Assembly (NCBI GenBank): GCA_936450465.1
Contig: OW388293.1
Location: 25,011,860 to 25,075,859, forward strand
Origin: Gibbula magus
Lineage: Eukaryota; Mollusca; Gastropoda; Trochida; Trochidae
Direction: 5' to 3'
Length of the DNA: 64,000 nt
Positions within the stretch are counted from its first letter, which is position 1, and each line of letters begins with the position of its first letter. Below are positions 35,101 through 40,800 of this stretch, piece by piece. The notes beneath the pieces are model-generated. The model was not told the origin of the DNA and did no database searches. It was given only the letters and a program-made list of their open reading frames with translations. A program made the translations under genes and the position numbers.

Positions 35101-37841
35101 CCTGGCCCACGCACTCACGAAGGTACTCTAGTTCCTTTGAAAGTCACAAAGACCAGTTTGTTGTTTAAAGAAGTCAACGGTTTGAGTGAGATCCCCCTAC
35201 CCTCAACCACTGCAAGATGAAAACCTCCAGGGATTTAGATAGAGAATATCTTTGAGTGAAAAAAATTATTACACTTTACCAGGATGGATTTCTGTTGCAA
35301 ACTAAAATAAAGAATCATTTATGAAGGATCAGATGACACATATAATCAATAAGCTAACCATTTCTTTAGTTCTCTCCCCTCTGGGAAAATATTTAATCTG
35401 TTCAGTACACACTGAATTTATCAAATTTCAAAATGTCCATATATTTAACTGACATGTTAATATTCTGGATTTTAATTTGGTGATGAGGACTTTGGTACAT
35501 ATCCATGTTATTAATTGGCTCAACAATTAACATTTATTAATAATAATAATAAGTGCATACTTATATTGCGCCTTTTCCGCACCCTAAGGTATGCTCAAAG
35601 CACTGCAATTATTACCCTGAAGGAATTGTACTTTCAGAGCTGCTACTTAGCGCTTCATCAGTACTTCCCGTATTCAGGTACCCATTTGTACAGCTGGGTA
35701 GACTTAGTGCAATGTGGATTAAATGTCTTGCCCAAGGACACAACACAGTATTCGACCCAAGTCACAAATCTTTGGTGTCTCCACCGGGATTCGAACCCGG
35801 GTCGTGGGTGTGAGAGGCCAGCGTGCTAACCACTACACCACTACACCACCGTGTTCCCTGCACATTTACTGTGATTGCTCCGTTTGAGGACAGGGCCCTT
35901 CGTGCTTGATTTGGTACTAGGGTGTGCATAATTTAGGGTCAACGTGTCTTATGGTACGTTGATATTAAAGGTAATAAGGTACAATTTAAGCTTTCAGTTT
36001 CATCAACAAATTCATCCTATTTGATGATGGCCTTAATACTTGTACTTTGAAAGATTATACAACATTGTATATCTATCTTCTTAGGAACAAAGGAACTTTG
36101 AAAGAGTATACAATGTATGTCTATCTTATCAGGGAAAATGCTAAGAATTTCTACACCTTTTTGAACGAATAAGATGGAGTAAACAAAAACAAAATTAATT
36201 CTGCATTAATAAATTTTTCATTTAGTGTTACTGGCTGATATATAACATGGTATGGTTTTGTGATTATTTTTAACAATCATGTACCGACAAACGTGTAGCT
36301 TTACACACATATGGTTTCTAATAATCCCCTACCACTAATGGCATTGTTGAAGTACATTCTTGGGTTCATATACTGAAGAGTTTACAAATGCTTAGGGTGT
36401 ATATACAAGTACTTCTACAGTCGTACTTAGTGAATAGTCCATTCATGTCAGGTGACCCAGAATACCAGGTCGCATATATATATATATAGTAGGTAGACCT
36501 ACTGACAAGTAAGTATATACTACACCTACTTTACAGATACAGATGGGTGATACAGATATAGAATAGATATATAGTTACGGTCCTTCGAAGCAACTAGGAC
36601 AAATTTATACCAATCACAAACATAGCTTTACCTGTTTATTTTACTTCATTTAAGCTGCATGCACTCTTGAGTCATGAAAGATGACAATTTTACATAAAAA
36701 TATTACTATTATTGTTTTTCAATTCACAGTTAGCAAAGACATGCTTACCATAAAAGAAATGTGCTCAGCTTAAAGATTTTGTTTTGACCCTGAGGACTGA
36801 AGACTGAGGACTGAGGACTGAGGTCTGAGGATTGAGGTCTAAAGTCTGAGAACTGAGGTCTGAGAACTGAGGTCTGAGAACAGAGGACTGAAAACAGAGG
36901 ACTGAGGACTGAGGTCAGAGGACTGAGGACTGAAAACAGAGGTCTGAGATCTAAGGACTGAGGTCTGAGATCTGAGTTCTGAGGCGTGAGGACTGAGGAC
37001 TGAGGACTGAGGACCAAGACCAGTTGCTAGAACCTCTTCTAGTATAATGTCATAATTAGTGTCATACAAGACATATCATACAATCATAGTCCTTAAATCC
37101 ACGACTCGATTTAGAACCCAAGTACAATAGAATACCTGTCATGTGAATTATATATTGCAGCTAAGTATTGACAACTTGCAGATTACAGCAGTATGGAATG
37201 TATTTCATGTATATTTCAAATATGACATTCATGACTTATATTTCAGATACCTGTTTGGTACATTTAGAATAACATCTATCAATTTTATGAAAAAAACATT
37301 TCATTGTTGCATGTTTGCATAGTCAGAAAGTAAGACATTTTTACATCATTTGCAATATCACTATCATCTTTGTGCTTGTCAAGGACACAGCAGAGAAAAG
37401 ATTAGTTGCCTCAGATCAGATGTAAAAATAAATCTGATGTGTAGCTGTATTCATGGTAGGAAGTAAATTTCATGTTTTGTTCTATCAATCATTCCATCTT
37501 TGTGCATTGATTATAAATGTTGAACAGAAAAATAGACATGCTAAATTGAAATAAATATTGTTTAAGTGCTAATTTGAAAACATATATTGAAGCACTTAAT
37601 AAATTATTTCCTTTGTGTATAGTGTAGATCTATATGAGGTGAAATAATGTCACTTGACATGTTCTTATTAAGACAACTGATGCATCTAAAGCTTATTTAG
37701 TCCCAAATTGTTTTGAATAGATTGTGACCATTTTTCAATTGTTCTCTTTTATATACTGAATTTATTATTATTAAGCAAGTAAATTAACACCTAATGATCC
37801 ATAAAATCAAAACACTCACCTGGATGGCGCTCTTTCTCCAT
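48..37841 (-). CDS. PLD1: Phospholipase D (PX-PH-HKD type), 24 exons, 3' end outside window
   Basis: Whole-gene entry; exons are listed separately. The product is a classical phospholipase D: it hydrolyses phosphatidylcholine to phosphatidic acid and choline at membranes, and in animals of this family it is activated by PI(4,5)P2, Arf/Rho and PKC. Residue positions in the assembled 1247-residue partial protein: PX about 25-157, PH about 195-310, HKD1 at H422-K424-D429, loop about 455-848, PI(4,5)P2-type basic stretch [12 protein letters not shown] in exon 17, HKD2 at H1142-K1144-D1149. All exons join by GT-AG introns with matching phase and no internal stop. Vertebrate PLD1 is about 1070 residues, so this protein is longer, almost entirely because of the loop. 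Vertebrate PLD1 and PLD2 are usually represented by one gene in invertebrates, so the symbol means ortholog of the pair. The final exon(s) with the conserved C-terminus lie left of base 1. Confidence 0.95.
447..670 (-). CDS. PLD1: PLD exon 23 (second HKD motif)
   Basis: 224 nt: [20 protein letters not shown], then [20 protein letters not shown] and IMVED. The second HxKxxxxD is intact (H1142, K1144, D1149), followed by the invariant [17 protein letters not shown]. After that a lineage-variable segment (KFEIEIGG) leads into [13 protein letters not shown]. Acceptor tttatccttcag, donor TTCAA|GTAGGT. Confidence 0.97.
874..941 (-). CDS. PLD1: PLD exon 22
   Basis: 68 nt: [20 protein letters not shown], then GKL. 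Equivalent to INYISFCGLRTHAELEGNL. Acceptor ccatttcag, donor TTG|GTATGT. The intron upstream of it (942-2678) contains the hAT element. Confidence 0.92.
1041..2417. mobile_element. Non-autonomous hAT-type DNA transposon
   Basis: The 1377-bp element has 12-bp perfect terminal inverted repeats, CAGGGATGCAGA at the left and TCTGCATCCCTG at the right, and is flanked by a perfect 8-bp direct repeat ATCAGTAC (1033-1040 and 2418-2425). An 8-bp duplication and a CAGGG-type terminus are hallmarks of the hAT superfamily. The interior is AT-rich without a transposase reading frame. It sits in the intron between PLD exons 21 and 22. Confidence 0.88.
2679..2842 (-). CDS. PLD1: PLD exon 21
   Basis: 164 nt: [20 protein letters not shown], then [20 protein letters not shown] and [14 protein letters not shown]. 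The acceptor ttttctccctctag is chosen because it has a good pyrimidine tract and is the only nearby AG giving the phase needed by exon 20. Donor GAAG|GTAGGT. Confidence 0.93.
3120..3352. mobile_element. TTAA-flanked MITE, family A copy 1
   Basis: About 233 bp bounded by TTAA on both sides, with inverted termini AGGGACACCGCGTCG at the left and CGACGCAGTGTCCCT at the right. The interior keeps ATCTACCTATGCTGATTAAC, shared with the copies at 10090 and 28161. TTAA duplication suggests mobilisation by a piggyBac-type transposase (inference). Confidence 0.85.
3559..3650 (-). CDS. PLD1: PLD exon 20
   Basis: 92 nt: [20 protein letters not shown], then [10 protein letters not shown] plus two bases. 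NQFFI is the conserved continuation of IYIE. Acceptor tgtgtttcag, donor CG|GTACGA. Confidence 0.93.
4071..4181 (-). CDS. PLD1: PLD exon 19
   Basis: 111 nt, 37 codons: [20 protein letters not shown], then [17 protein letters not shown]. Nearly invariant against LLRSAADWSAG...AYVHVIENSRHYIYIE. Acceptor aaatgtgccag, donor GAG|GTACTT. Confidence 0.95.
4614..4724 (-). CDS. PLD1: PLD exon 18
   Basis: 111 nt, 37 codons: [17 protein letters not shown], then [28 protein letters not shown] corresponds to YPFLLPKS. Acceptor ctctgatcaacag, donor ACACAG|GTGAGA. Confidence 0.92.
4903..5070. mobile_element. TTAA-flanked MITE, family B copy 1
   Basis: 168-bp element with TTAA at both ends and imperfect termini AGGTGCTGTAGCACGT (left) and ACATGCTACAGCGCCT (right). 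Lies in the intron between PLD exons 17 and 18. Confidence 0.75.
5266..5384 (-). CDS. PLD1: PLD exon 17 (polybasic PIP2-binding region)
   Basis: 119 nt: [20 protein letters not shown], then [20 protein letters not shown]. The [11 protein letters not shown] segment is the basic site that binds PI(4,5)P2 in this family. Acceptor atatttccag. The donor that restores the conserved protein is AAG|GTTTTT, a weak site. A stronger in-frame donor, TCT|GTAAGC, lies 42 nt further on (exon end 5224) and would add [14 protein letters not shown]. Confidence 0.92.
5953..6113 (-). CDS. PLD1: PLD exon 16 (start of catalytic half 2)
   Basis: 161 nt: [20 protein letters not shown], then [20 protein letters not shown] and SPYA. 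Matches [23 protein letters not shown]. Acceptor atgttcacag, donor GCTG|GTAGGA. Confidence 0.95.
6430..6700 (-). repeat. Dispersed repeat with ATTGTGATGTCAT motifs, copy 1
   Basis: Reverse-complement match to 28890-29060 and 57830-58010: shared segments include GTAAAAGCATTGTGATGTCA and GCATTGTGCAAAATCTAC, ending in a GATATCTCCTGTG-type inverted repeat. Boundaries are approximate. Confidence 0.6.
6957..6988 (-). CDS. PLD1: PLD exon 15 (32-nt microexon)
   Basis: 32 nt encoding [10 protein letters not shown] plus two bases. Acceptor tatttttcag, donor GAAG|GTATGT. It is needed to bring exon 14 (ends phase 0) into frame with exon 16 (needs two bases), so the microexon is supported by phase as well as by splice signals. 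No conserved motif of its own. Confidence 0.75.
7144..7240. repeat. Hairpin repeat, family H copy 1
   Basis: Arms of about 39 bp (TTTTCGAAGCTCTCTTAG...) face each other around an 18-bp centre. The same hairpin recurs at 27266-27368. It lies close to the donor of PLD exon 14, between exons 14 and 15. Confidence 0.8.
7268..8353 (-). CDS. PLD1: PLD exon 14 (giant loop exon)
   Basis: 1086 nt, exactly 362 codons, phase 0 on both sides, no stop. Starts [15 protein letters not shown], rich in Ser, Thr, Asp, Lys and Pro, and ends [15 protein letters not shown]. Acceptor cattttcag, donor TTC|GTAAGT. It occupies the position of the PLD1 'loop' insert between the two catalytic halves (about 116 residues in vertebrate PLD1) but is much longer. 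No known domain is visible; it is probably disordered. Basic clusters (KKFK, KQKRR) and many Ser/Thr could be regulatory sites (inference). Confidence 0.9.
8524..8629 (-). CDS. PLD1: PLD exon 13 (start of inter-HKD loop)
   Basis: 106 nt: LKDLGSVDL followed by a Gln/Ser/Thr-rich stretch ending [15 protein letters not shown] matches LTDVGSV just after the first HKD in vertebrate PLD1. Acceptor ttaacccacag, donor GAG|GTGAAC. Confidence 0.88.
8811..8930. mobile_element. Small inverted-repeat element (MITE)
   Basis: 120 bp with long, nearly perfect inverted ends: CACAGGACAAAAAGTGGTGG at the left, and its complement followed by GTCCTGTG at the right. The centre has repeated GGATCC motifs. Flanked by TAC on both sides. 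Lies between PLD exons 12 and 13. Confidence 0.7.
9092..9231 (-). CDS. PLD1: PLD exon 12 (first HKD motif)
   Basis: 140 nt encoding [20 protein letters not shown] followed by [19 protein letters not shown] and RWDDERH. The catalytic motif HxKxxxxD is intact (H422, K424, D429), and the trailing [12 protein letters not shown] is the family signature. Acceptor aaacttccag, donor CACAG|GTCAGC. Confidence 0.97.
9914..10027 (-). CDS. PLD1: PLD exon 11 (catalytic half 1)
   Basis: 114 nt, 38 codons: [20 protein letters not shown] and then [29 protein letters not shown] is invariant in animal PLDs. Acceptor cccctgttccag, donor AAG|GTCAGT. Confidence 0.96.
10090..10313. mobile_element. TTAA-flanked MITE, family A copy 2
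   Basis: Same family as 3120-3352: termini AGGGACACCACGTCGAGG and CCTCGACACAGTGTCCCT, flanked by TTAA. Lies in the intron just upstream of PLD exon 11 (10027). Confidence 0.85.
10816..10897 (-). CDS. PLD1: PLD exon 10 (catalytic half 1)
   Basis: 82 nt: [20 protein letters not shown] then IILQRKA. Acceptor tgttttcag, donor GCT|GTGAGG. Phase 2 in, phase 0 out. Confidence 0.94.
11541..11624 (-). CDS. PLD1: PLD exon 9 (start of catalytic half 1)
   Basis: 84 nt: [20 protein letters not shown] then EIYIADWW. Matches the [22 protein letters not shown] conserved region. Acceptor gttttccag, donor TG|GTAAGA. Confidence 0.95.
12196..12345 (-). CDS. PLD1: PLD exon 8 (PH domain end)
   Basis: 150 nt. 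The acceptor ctcaacag gives [19 protein letters not shown]; the alternative AG four bases downstream would put a stop in frame and is excluded. It ends [14 protein letters not shown], equivalent to GSYAAIQENALAKW. Donor TG|GTATGT. Confidence 0.93.
12637..12789 (-). CDS. PLD1: PLD exon 7 (PH domain)
   Basis: 153 nt, acceptor tttgtgtccag, donor AACAG|GTGGGG. Encodes [17 protein letters not shown], then [14 protein letters not shown] and [12 protein letters not shown], the first strands of the PH domain. Confidence 0.95.
13321..14527. repeat. CCATCCCTCTAT minisatellite at a splice donor
   Basis: About 1.2 kb of a 12-bp pyrimidine-rich unit (TATCCATCCCTC and TATCCACCCCTC variants) in the intron between PLD exons 6 and 7. 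The array runs right up to exon 6, so the exon 6 donor (AG|GTGGGT on the minus strand) is formed by array sequence. The long apparent reading frames through it (Tyr/Pro/Ser/His repeats) are by-products of the repeat. Confidence 0.95.
14528..14685 (-). CDS. PLD1: PLD exon 6 (PX-PH linker, PH start)
   Basis: 158 nt beginning [20 protein letters not shown] and ending in GCCGRL...AGTWNRR. Matches the [20 protein letters not shown] and NCCGQ region. The CysCys pair here is the conserved palmitoylation site of animal PLD1. The donor is AG|GTGGGT, and this donor is itself the first bases of the adjoining minisatellite. The phase (2) fits exon 7, giving NRRWLVIKD, which aligns with SKRWLIVKD. Confidence 0.92.
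15184..15249 (-). CDS. PLD1: PLD exon 5 (PX domain end)
   Basis: 66 nt, exactly 22 codons: [20 protein letters not shown] then ET. Matches the last PX helix (QLEDYLTKILKMPMYRNH in vertebrates). Acceptor tttatttcag, donor ACT|GTAAGT. Confidence 0.93.
15809..15914 (-). CDS. PLD1: PLD exon 4 (PX domain, variable loop)
   Basis: 106 nt, acceptor atttccaccag, donor AAG|GTAAGAG. Encodes a basic stretch ([13 protein letters not shown]) then [18 protein letters not shown], equivalent to the HTFRRQN...LPRSSENMI...GRRK part of vertebrate PX. Phase 2 in, phase 0 out. Confidence 0.92.
16898..17026 (-). CDS. PLD1: PLD exon 3 (PX domain core)
   Basis: 129 nt encoding [21 protein letters not shown] and then [20 protein letters not shown]. 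This is the PX core, including the basic RRYKHF strand and the proline-rich IPIP segment that bind phosphoinositides in this family. Donor AAAAA|GTAAGTG. The acceptor (atatttccag) lies only about 20 bp from a long TA microsatellite. Confidence 0.95.
17047..17131. repeat. TA microsatellite next to a splice acceptor
   Basis: About 85 bp of nearly pure TA with a few GT interruptions, starting some 20 bp upstream (minus strand) of the PLD exon 3 acceptor. It replaces the usual branch-point and pyrimidine region. Confidence 0.9.
17386..17561. mobile_element. pogo/Tc1-like MITE
   Basis: 176-bp element with inverted termini CAGTCAGACCCTGTTTA and TAAACAAGGTCTCACTG, TA at the left flank and CA (a mutated TA) at the right. 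It interrupts a copy of the repeat unit found intact at 24954-25049 and 25050-25136, so the insertion point is defined. Short length and CAGT.. termini fit a pogo/Tigger-type non-autonomous element. Confidence 0.8.
17607..18207. other. Intron sequence, nothing recognised
   Basis: AT-rich intron between PLD exons 2 and 3. The sequence just left of the DIRS insertion holds GTTTATAAAAGT. No gene or repeat recognised. Confidence 0.5.
18208..18465. repeat. DIRS left inverted terminal repeat
   Basis: Starts TCGAACAAACCTGTATAGG. From about 18268 on it is the reverse complement of 24490-24690 with hardly any mismatch. The outermost bases differ between the two ends (TCGAACAAACC versus TTCTTTTTCAG), as usual for the split termini of DIRS elements. 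Confidence 0.88.
18466..18575. repeat. DIRS internal complementary region
   Basis: Contains the complement of the left end (CCTATACAGGTTTGTTCGA) fused directly to the right-end sequence (TTCTTTTTCAGAAGGGATCC). This junction allows the ends to be completed through a circular intermediate in DIRS1-type replication (established model). Confidence 0.88.
18936..20015 (-). pseudogene. DIRS tyrosine recombinase, frameshifted
   Basis: The recombinase frame overlaps the RT frame, as in DIRS1; the same frame stays open back to 22023. The first part ([34 protein letters not shown] with the first catalytic Arg) is in the frame ending at 19294. The second part ([39 protein letters not shown] with HxxR, and FIRHYQLD with the nucleophile Tyr) is in another frame, 19505-18936. 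A frameshift near 19340-19420 separates them. Confidence 0.88.
19836..21929 (-). pseudogene. DIRS reverse transcriptase / RNase H
   Basis: The main open frame runs 21734-19836 (632 codons). RT motifs: [11 protein letters not shown], the first catalytic Asp in [12 protein letters not shown] (residue 95), [16 protein letters not shown] and the YLDDWLL active site (residues 159-165). RNase H follows: [33 protein letters not shown] and RADALSRR supply D, E, D, D. After it comes the conserved DIRS tail ([18 protein letters not shown]). The N-terminal RT part ([20 protein letters not shown]) is in another frame at 21744-21929, so at least one frameshift lies near 21740. Confidence 0.9.
21950..23912 (-). 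pseudogene. DIRS gag-like gene, frameshifted
   Basis: Begins, after a splice-acceptor-like TTTTGTTTCTAG, with a Cys/His cluster (CSLCN..., [16 protein letters not shown]) typical of DIRS gag N-termini. It continues through a Pro/Ser-rich part, a helical middle ([20 protein letters not shown]) and an RG-rich basic tail ([12 protein letters not shown]). The product would be the structural protein. Frame changes occur near 23500-23650, near 23190 and near 22140, so no single frame covers it, although stop codons are rare. Confidence 0.8.
24490..24700. repeat. DIRS right inverted terminal repeat
   Basis: Reverse complement of the left repeat; ends AAGGAGGATCCCTTCTGAAA and AAGAA. Contains a near-palindromic GGTTGCATGACAACC at 24532-24546. 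Confidence 0.85.
24789..24943. repeat. Large hairpin element
   Basis: 155-bp palindrome: arms of about 63 bp begin TCAGATGTACCCACTCTTTT and end with the complement. The centre is GC-rich with its own small hairpin (CCTCGGCTGACGCCTCGG). Only a few mismatches, so probably recent. Lies just right of the DIRS element. Confidence 0.85.
24954..25136. repeat. Two tandem 96-bp units (third copy at 17335-17606)
   Basis: Units begin GCCAATGTTC at 24954 and 25050 and share GAATAACACTGTAACTAATA and ATATTCTAGCATCA.CAGGACA. A third copy near 17335-17606 is interrupted by the pogo-like MITE. The second unit carries the TTAA MITE at its end. Confidence 0.85.
25137..25633. mobile_element. TTAA-flanked MITE inserted in a tandem duplicate
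   Basis: 497 bp. Termini AGGTACATCCATTGTGTT and AACACAATGGATGCACCT, flanked by TTAA on both sides. The neighbouring tandem copy (24954-25049) carries the same host sequence, ACAACGGTTAATATCTG, without the insert, giving an in-window empty site. Confidence 0.85.
25634..26569. other. Intron sequence, nothing recognised
   Basis: AT-rich; short TA runs near 26230 and 26355. No coding signal. Confidence 0.5.
26570..26620. repeat. Poly-C tract and pyrimidine run
   Basis: CAGTGCCCCCCCCCCCCCTT followed by CTTTCAAGAGAGAG. Simple sequence 75 bp downstream (+ strand side) of PLD exon 2; no function evident. Confidence 0.5.
26695..26842 (-). CDS. PLD1: PLD exon 2 (N-terminal strand and start of PX domain)
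   Basis: 148 nt, acceptor ttccacag, donor CCT|GTAAGT. It encodes [13 protein letters not shown]... followed by [12 protein letters not shown], which corresponds to the YIPFSAI / PIKAQVLEVER region in front of and inside the PX domain of vertebrate PLD1. Joined to exon 3 it gives NPFLYTIEV, matching the vertebrate INLYTIEL. Confidence 0.9.
27266..27368. repeat. Hairpin repeat, family H copy 2
   Basis: Palindromic element related to 7144-7240: CTAGATTTTCGAAGCTCTCT on one arm and AGAGAGCTTTGAAAATCTAG on the other. A degraded third copy may lie at about 27008-27065. Confidence 0.78.
28161..28393. mobile_element. TTAA-flanked MITE, family A copy 3
   Basis: Third copy: termini AGGGACACTGCGTTGAG and CCACGCAGTGTCCCT, flanked by TTAA, same interior. 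Lies in PLD intron 1. Confidence 0.85.
28890..29060 (+). repeat. Dispersed repeat with ATTGTGATGTCAT motifs, copy 2
   Basis: Same family as 6430-6700 (opposite orientation) and 57830-58010. Contains several TGTGATGTCAT blocks. Boundaries approximate. Confidence 0.6.
29961..30326. mobile_element. TTAA-flanked MITE, family B copy 2
   Basis: 366 bp, TTAA at both ends, termini AGGGACAGTAGCACGTTTT and AATGTTCTACTGCCGCT. The ends resemble the 4903 element; the interior is AT-rich. PLD intron 1. Confidence 0.7.
30637..34412. repeat. 29-bp minisatellite, about 130 copies
   Basis: Tandem array of GCCTCTGTGGCCCTTGTTGG plus AGATCGCAA (29 bp) filling 3.8 kb of PLD intron 1. Variants (AAATCGCAA, GAAGATCGC, TTTGAGATC, GACCC for GGCCC) are mixed, with higher-order structure: the rare variant GAAGACAGC recurs at 32781, 33332 and 33970, exactly 19 and 22 units apart. 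Because 29 is not a multiple of three and the unit lacks stops, long repetitive frames exist on both strands; these are not genes. Confidence 0.97.
34413..35535. other. PLD intron 1, nothing recognised
   Basis: AT-rich unique-looking sequence between the 29-bp array and the SINE. No coding signal. Confidence 0.5.
35536..35852 (-). mobile_element. tRNA-derived SINE
   Basis: On the minus strand the element begins with a tRNA-like head: A box TGGTGTAGTGG (here preceded by a second copy) and B box GGTTCGAATCC in CCGGGTTCGAATCCCGGTGG. A conserved body (TGCCCAAGGACACAACACAG on the + strand) and an ATT-rich tail at 35536 follow. PLD intron 1. It is not a tRNA gene: there is no cloverleaf with a proper acceptor stem. 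Confidence 0.8.
36786..37016. repeat. GAGGACTGAGGTCT purine-rich minisatellite
   Basis: About 230 bp of 7-bp based units (CTGAGGA, CTGAGGT, CTGAGAA). Strong purine/pyrimidine strand asymmetry. PLD intron 1. Confidence 0.9.
37820..37841 (-). CDS. PLD1: PLD exon 1 (start codon, MEKERHP)
   Basis: ATG at 37841..37839 opens a 22-nt coding segment (MEKERHP plus one base) ending at a good donor, G|GTGAGT. Its phase fits exon 2 exactly (G+GT gives Gly, then LQYLPF). Reading upstream in the same frame, a TGA stands 22 codons before the ATG with no other ATG between, which supports this start if the exon is contiguous there. Upstream non-coding exons are possible but not identified. The short N-terminus is shorter than in vertebrate PLD1. 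Confidence 0.7.
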
Positions 37842-37859
37842 GATTAACGAGCAGGTAAA

Positions 37860-40800
37860 TGAAAATCCAAGCCAATATGATCCAAACAAATCAAAGTAAA
37901 CGACTCAAAATACCAAAAGAATGTGTCATTCACCAAATTCAGAACTCTGTCCGAGACAATGTCAACACTCCAAAGGTGATTCCAAAGAGGAAATGCAAGT
38001 TGTTAAACACTGTGACCCCAGAAATGAGAACTCTCTGAGACAATGCAACTCCATGCAGTGCTTCCAAAGAGACGATGGAAGTTCTAAAACACTATTGAAA
38101 ATTAAGTCAAATGTATTGGCCCTATCAATGCCTGTACCTTAAATAATGAGGCACGTAGAGCATATGTTAGTTCCAAAACACTGATCAGATAACAAAGTTG
38201 AATGACTGAAAAGATCACGTTAAACCTCAAAACACTGGTCAGATCCAAATTGTGATTCCAAAAAGAGAATGTTAGATCTTTAACACAGAGATATCCTCAA
38301 GGCACTGGTGACAGTCAAAGTGTGATTCGAAGAGTTGTATGACACTGACAAACAAAATGGTGTGACGATAAAGCTTGCACGACTCTCAGCCGCTGTTGGC
38401 AAATGCCGAACTAAACTGTGATGCATACCAAGAGAATCTCACAGAGCGTGTTGACAATGCTAGCGACAGGTATGTAGCAGAAGTAAAAGTCTCTTCTCTT
38501 CAGACACAAGTCTCTTCACTTCAGACACAAGTCTCTTCTCTTCAGACACAAGTCTCTTCTCTTCAGATACAAGTCTCTTCTCTTCAGATACAAGTCTCTT
38601 CACTTCAGACACAAGTCTCTTCTCTTCAGACACAAGTCTCTTCTCTTCAGATACAAGTCTCTTCTCTTCAGATACAAGTCTCTTCACTTCAGACACAAGT
38701 CTCTTCTCTTCAGATACAAGTCTCTTCTCTTCAGATACAAGTCTCTTCACTTCAGACACAAGTCTCTTCTCTTCAGACACAAGTCTCTTCTCTTCAGACA
38801 CAAATCTCTTCAGACACAAATCTCTTCTCTTCAGACACAAGTCTCTTCTCTTCAGACCCAAGTCTCTTCTCTTCAGACACAGGTCTCTTCTCTTCAGACA
38901 CAAGTCTCTTTTGACACAAGTCTCTTCTCTTCAGACACAAGTCTCTTCTCTTCAGACAAGTCTCTTCTCTTCAGACACAAGTCTCTTCTCTTCAGACACA
39001 AGTCTCTTCTCTTCAGACACAAATCTCTTTAGACACAAGTCTCTTCTCTTCAGACACAAGTCTCTTCTCTTCAGACACAAGTCTCTTCTCTTCAGACACA
39101 AGTCTCTTCTCTTCAGACAAAAGTCTCTTCTCTTCAGACACAAATCTCTTTAGACACAAGTCTCTTCTCTTCAGACACAAGTCTCTTCTCTTCAGACACA
39201 AATCTCTTCAGACACAAGTCTCTTCTCTTCAGACACAAGTCTCTTCTCTTCAGACACAAATCTCTTTAGACACAAGTCTCTTCTCTTCAGACACAAGTCT
39301 CTTCTCTTCAGACACAAATCTCTTTAGACACAAGTCTCTTCTCTTCAGACATTAGATAAAAAAAATTTCAGCTGTTACGTTATGCCACAATTTACTATAT
39401 TCCTACAACAGCATGATTTCATAAAAACAAAGTTCTCCCGTGCTGATGATAATCTACCAGAGCTTAGAGACAGGTGTTGTAGAAGATATAGTCGTTTCTC
39501 TTCAGACACTAGTACGACCACGTTTGACTAGATTCCAGCAACAGCATGATTCCAGAGACAGGGAGTTCTCTAGCTGACACTGTTGATAACCTACCAGCCC
39601 TTGCAGATACATAGTTATACTGTAACACAAGCCTCTCTATTATTTCAACTCATTAGGCACTATTTCACTGACAATACTGTGTCGAGAGGCGAAATTGATG
39701 TTCCATCAATGCCAATGCTGGCAGACAGGTGGTCGTGTTCTATAAAAGATAATAAACACTGTTCTACTAACAGATAGCTAAATTAATTATTCAAAATGAT
39801 AATCAAATATTATTGTCGTTTTTCTGCAGGATACAAGTCTCTCTTCACTATATCAAGTAATCAAGAGTGATACAAAAAACAGACACTTAATTGTTGACAA
39901 TAAGATAATAAGATTAGGCACTTTTGCTAATTAAGGTCTTCAATGTGTCTTGAGTCAACCCTGGTGTCTGCATCTAGCTTATATTTACCTTAACCACTGA
40001 CAGGCTAATCGGTTATATTCCAAACACAGATATCACTAATCACTGGCCAATTTTAGAATATGCCATTTCTTGAGGAGTTCCTATTCCTGTGATTGAGAAG
40101 GGTTTAGTCAACATCAAGTCAGAAGGGTTTAACGAACATCAAGTCAGAAGGGTTTAGTCAACATCAAGTCAAAAGCGAACATCAAGTCAGATAGTTAAGG
40201 GTTAAGATAATCCAGTGATTCCAACAAGGGACAAGATTTTATCGACTATAAAAATGTGCTGGTAAATTCATCACATCTGCCACAATCTCCTTTCATGTGG
40301 AGATCCGGGTTCAGCTTCTAGTGAATGATACACCACAACCATATGATACTTCAGTGTTGATCTGATCCACAAGACTAGGCACAGGGAACATCCTTTACTC
40401 TCACATCACCATTGAGAATGCATCTGATACAAATCCTAGACACAGCGATTTGAAAAATAACAATTACAGATTGTTAAAATGATTTTCTAAAGCACTGGCA
40501 GTAAAGTATGTTTTCGACAGCCACATGTCAAGTGAAAATTGCTCTGATCCAAATCTCAAATTCAAAGTTTCGAAGCAATAACAACTAGAGATTGTCTTTA
40601 TGGTTACAAAAAGCACTAGCAAGTTATGTTCTCATGTGCCACAAAGTCCAAATAAGGTGATTCCAGGGCCTACTATATTGTTAAACGTCTTGGCTGTCTA
40701 TTCATTGACACTTGTAGGTATGTGCATTGCTGCTACATTATCTGAAGATGTGATCCATGTGAGAGTTCTTTGTTCACTATCAGCACTGGATGTACACAAG

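Noticed and set aside
35770..35852. tRNA gene on the minus strand (A and B boxes)
   Set aside because: There is no convincing acceptor stem or anticodon arm and it continues into a SINE body; called as a SINE head.
38375..39153. Heptad-repeat frame VSSLQTQ that looks like a coiled coil
   Set aside because: The 21-bp unit is a multiple of three; units with 14-bp deletions break the frame and the sequence outside the array is not coding.
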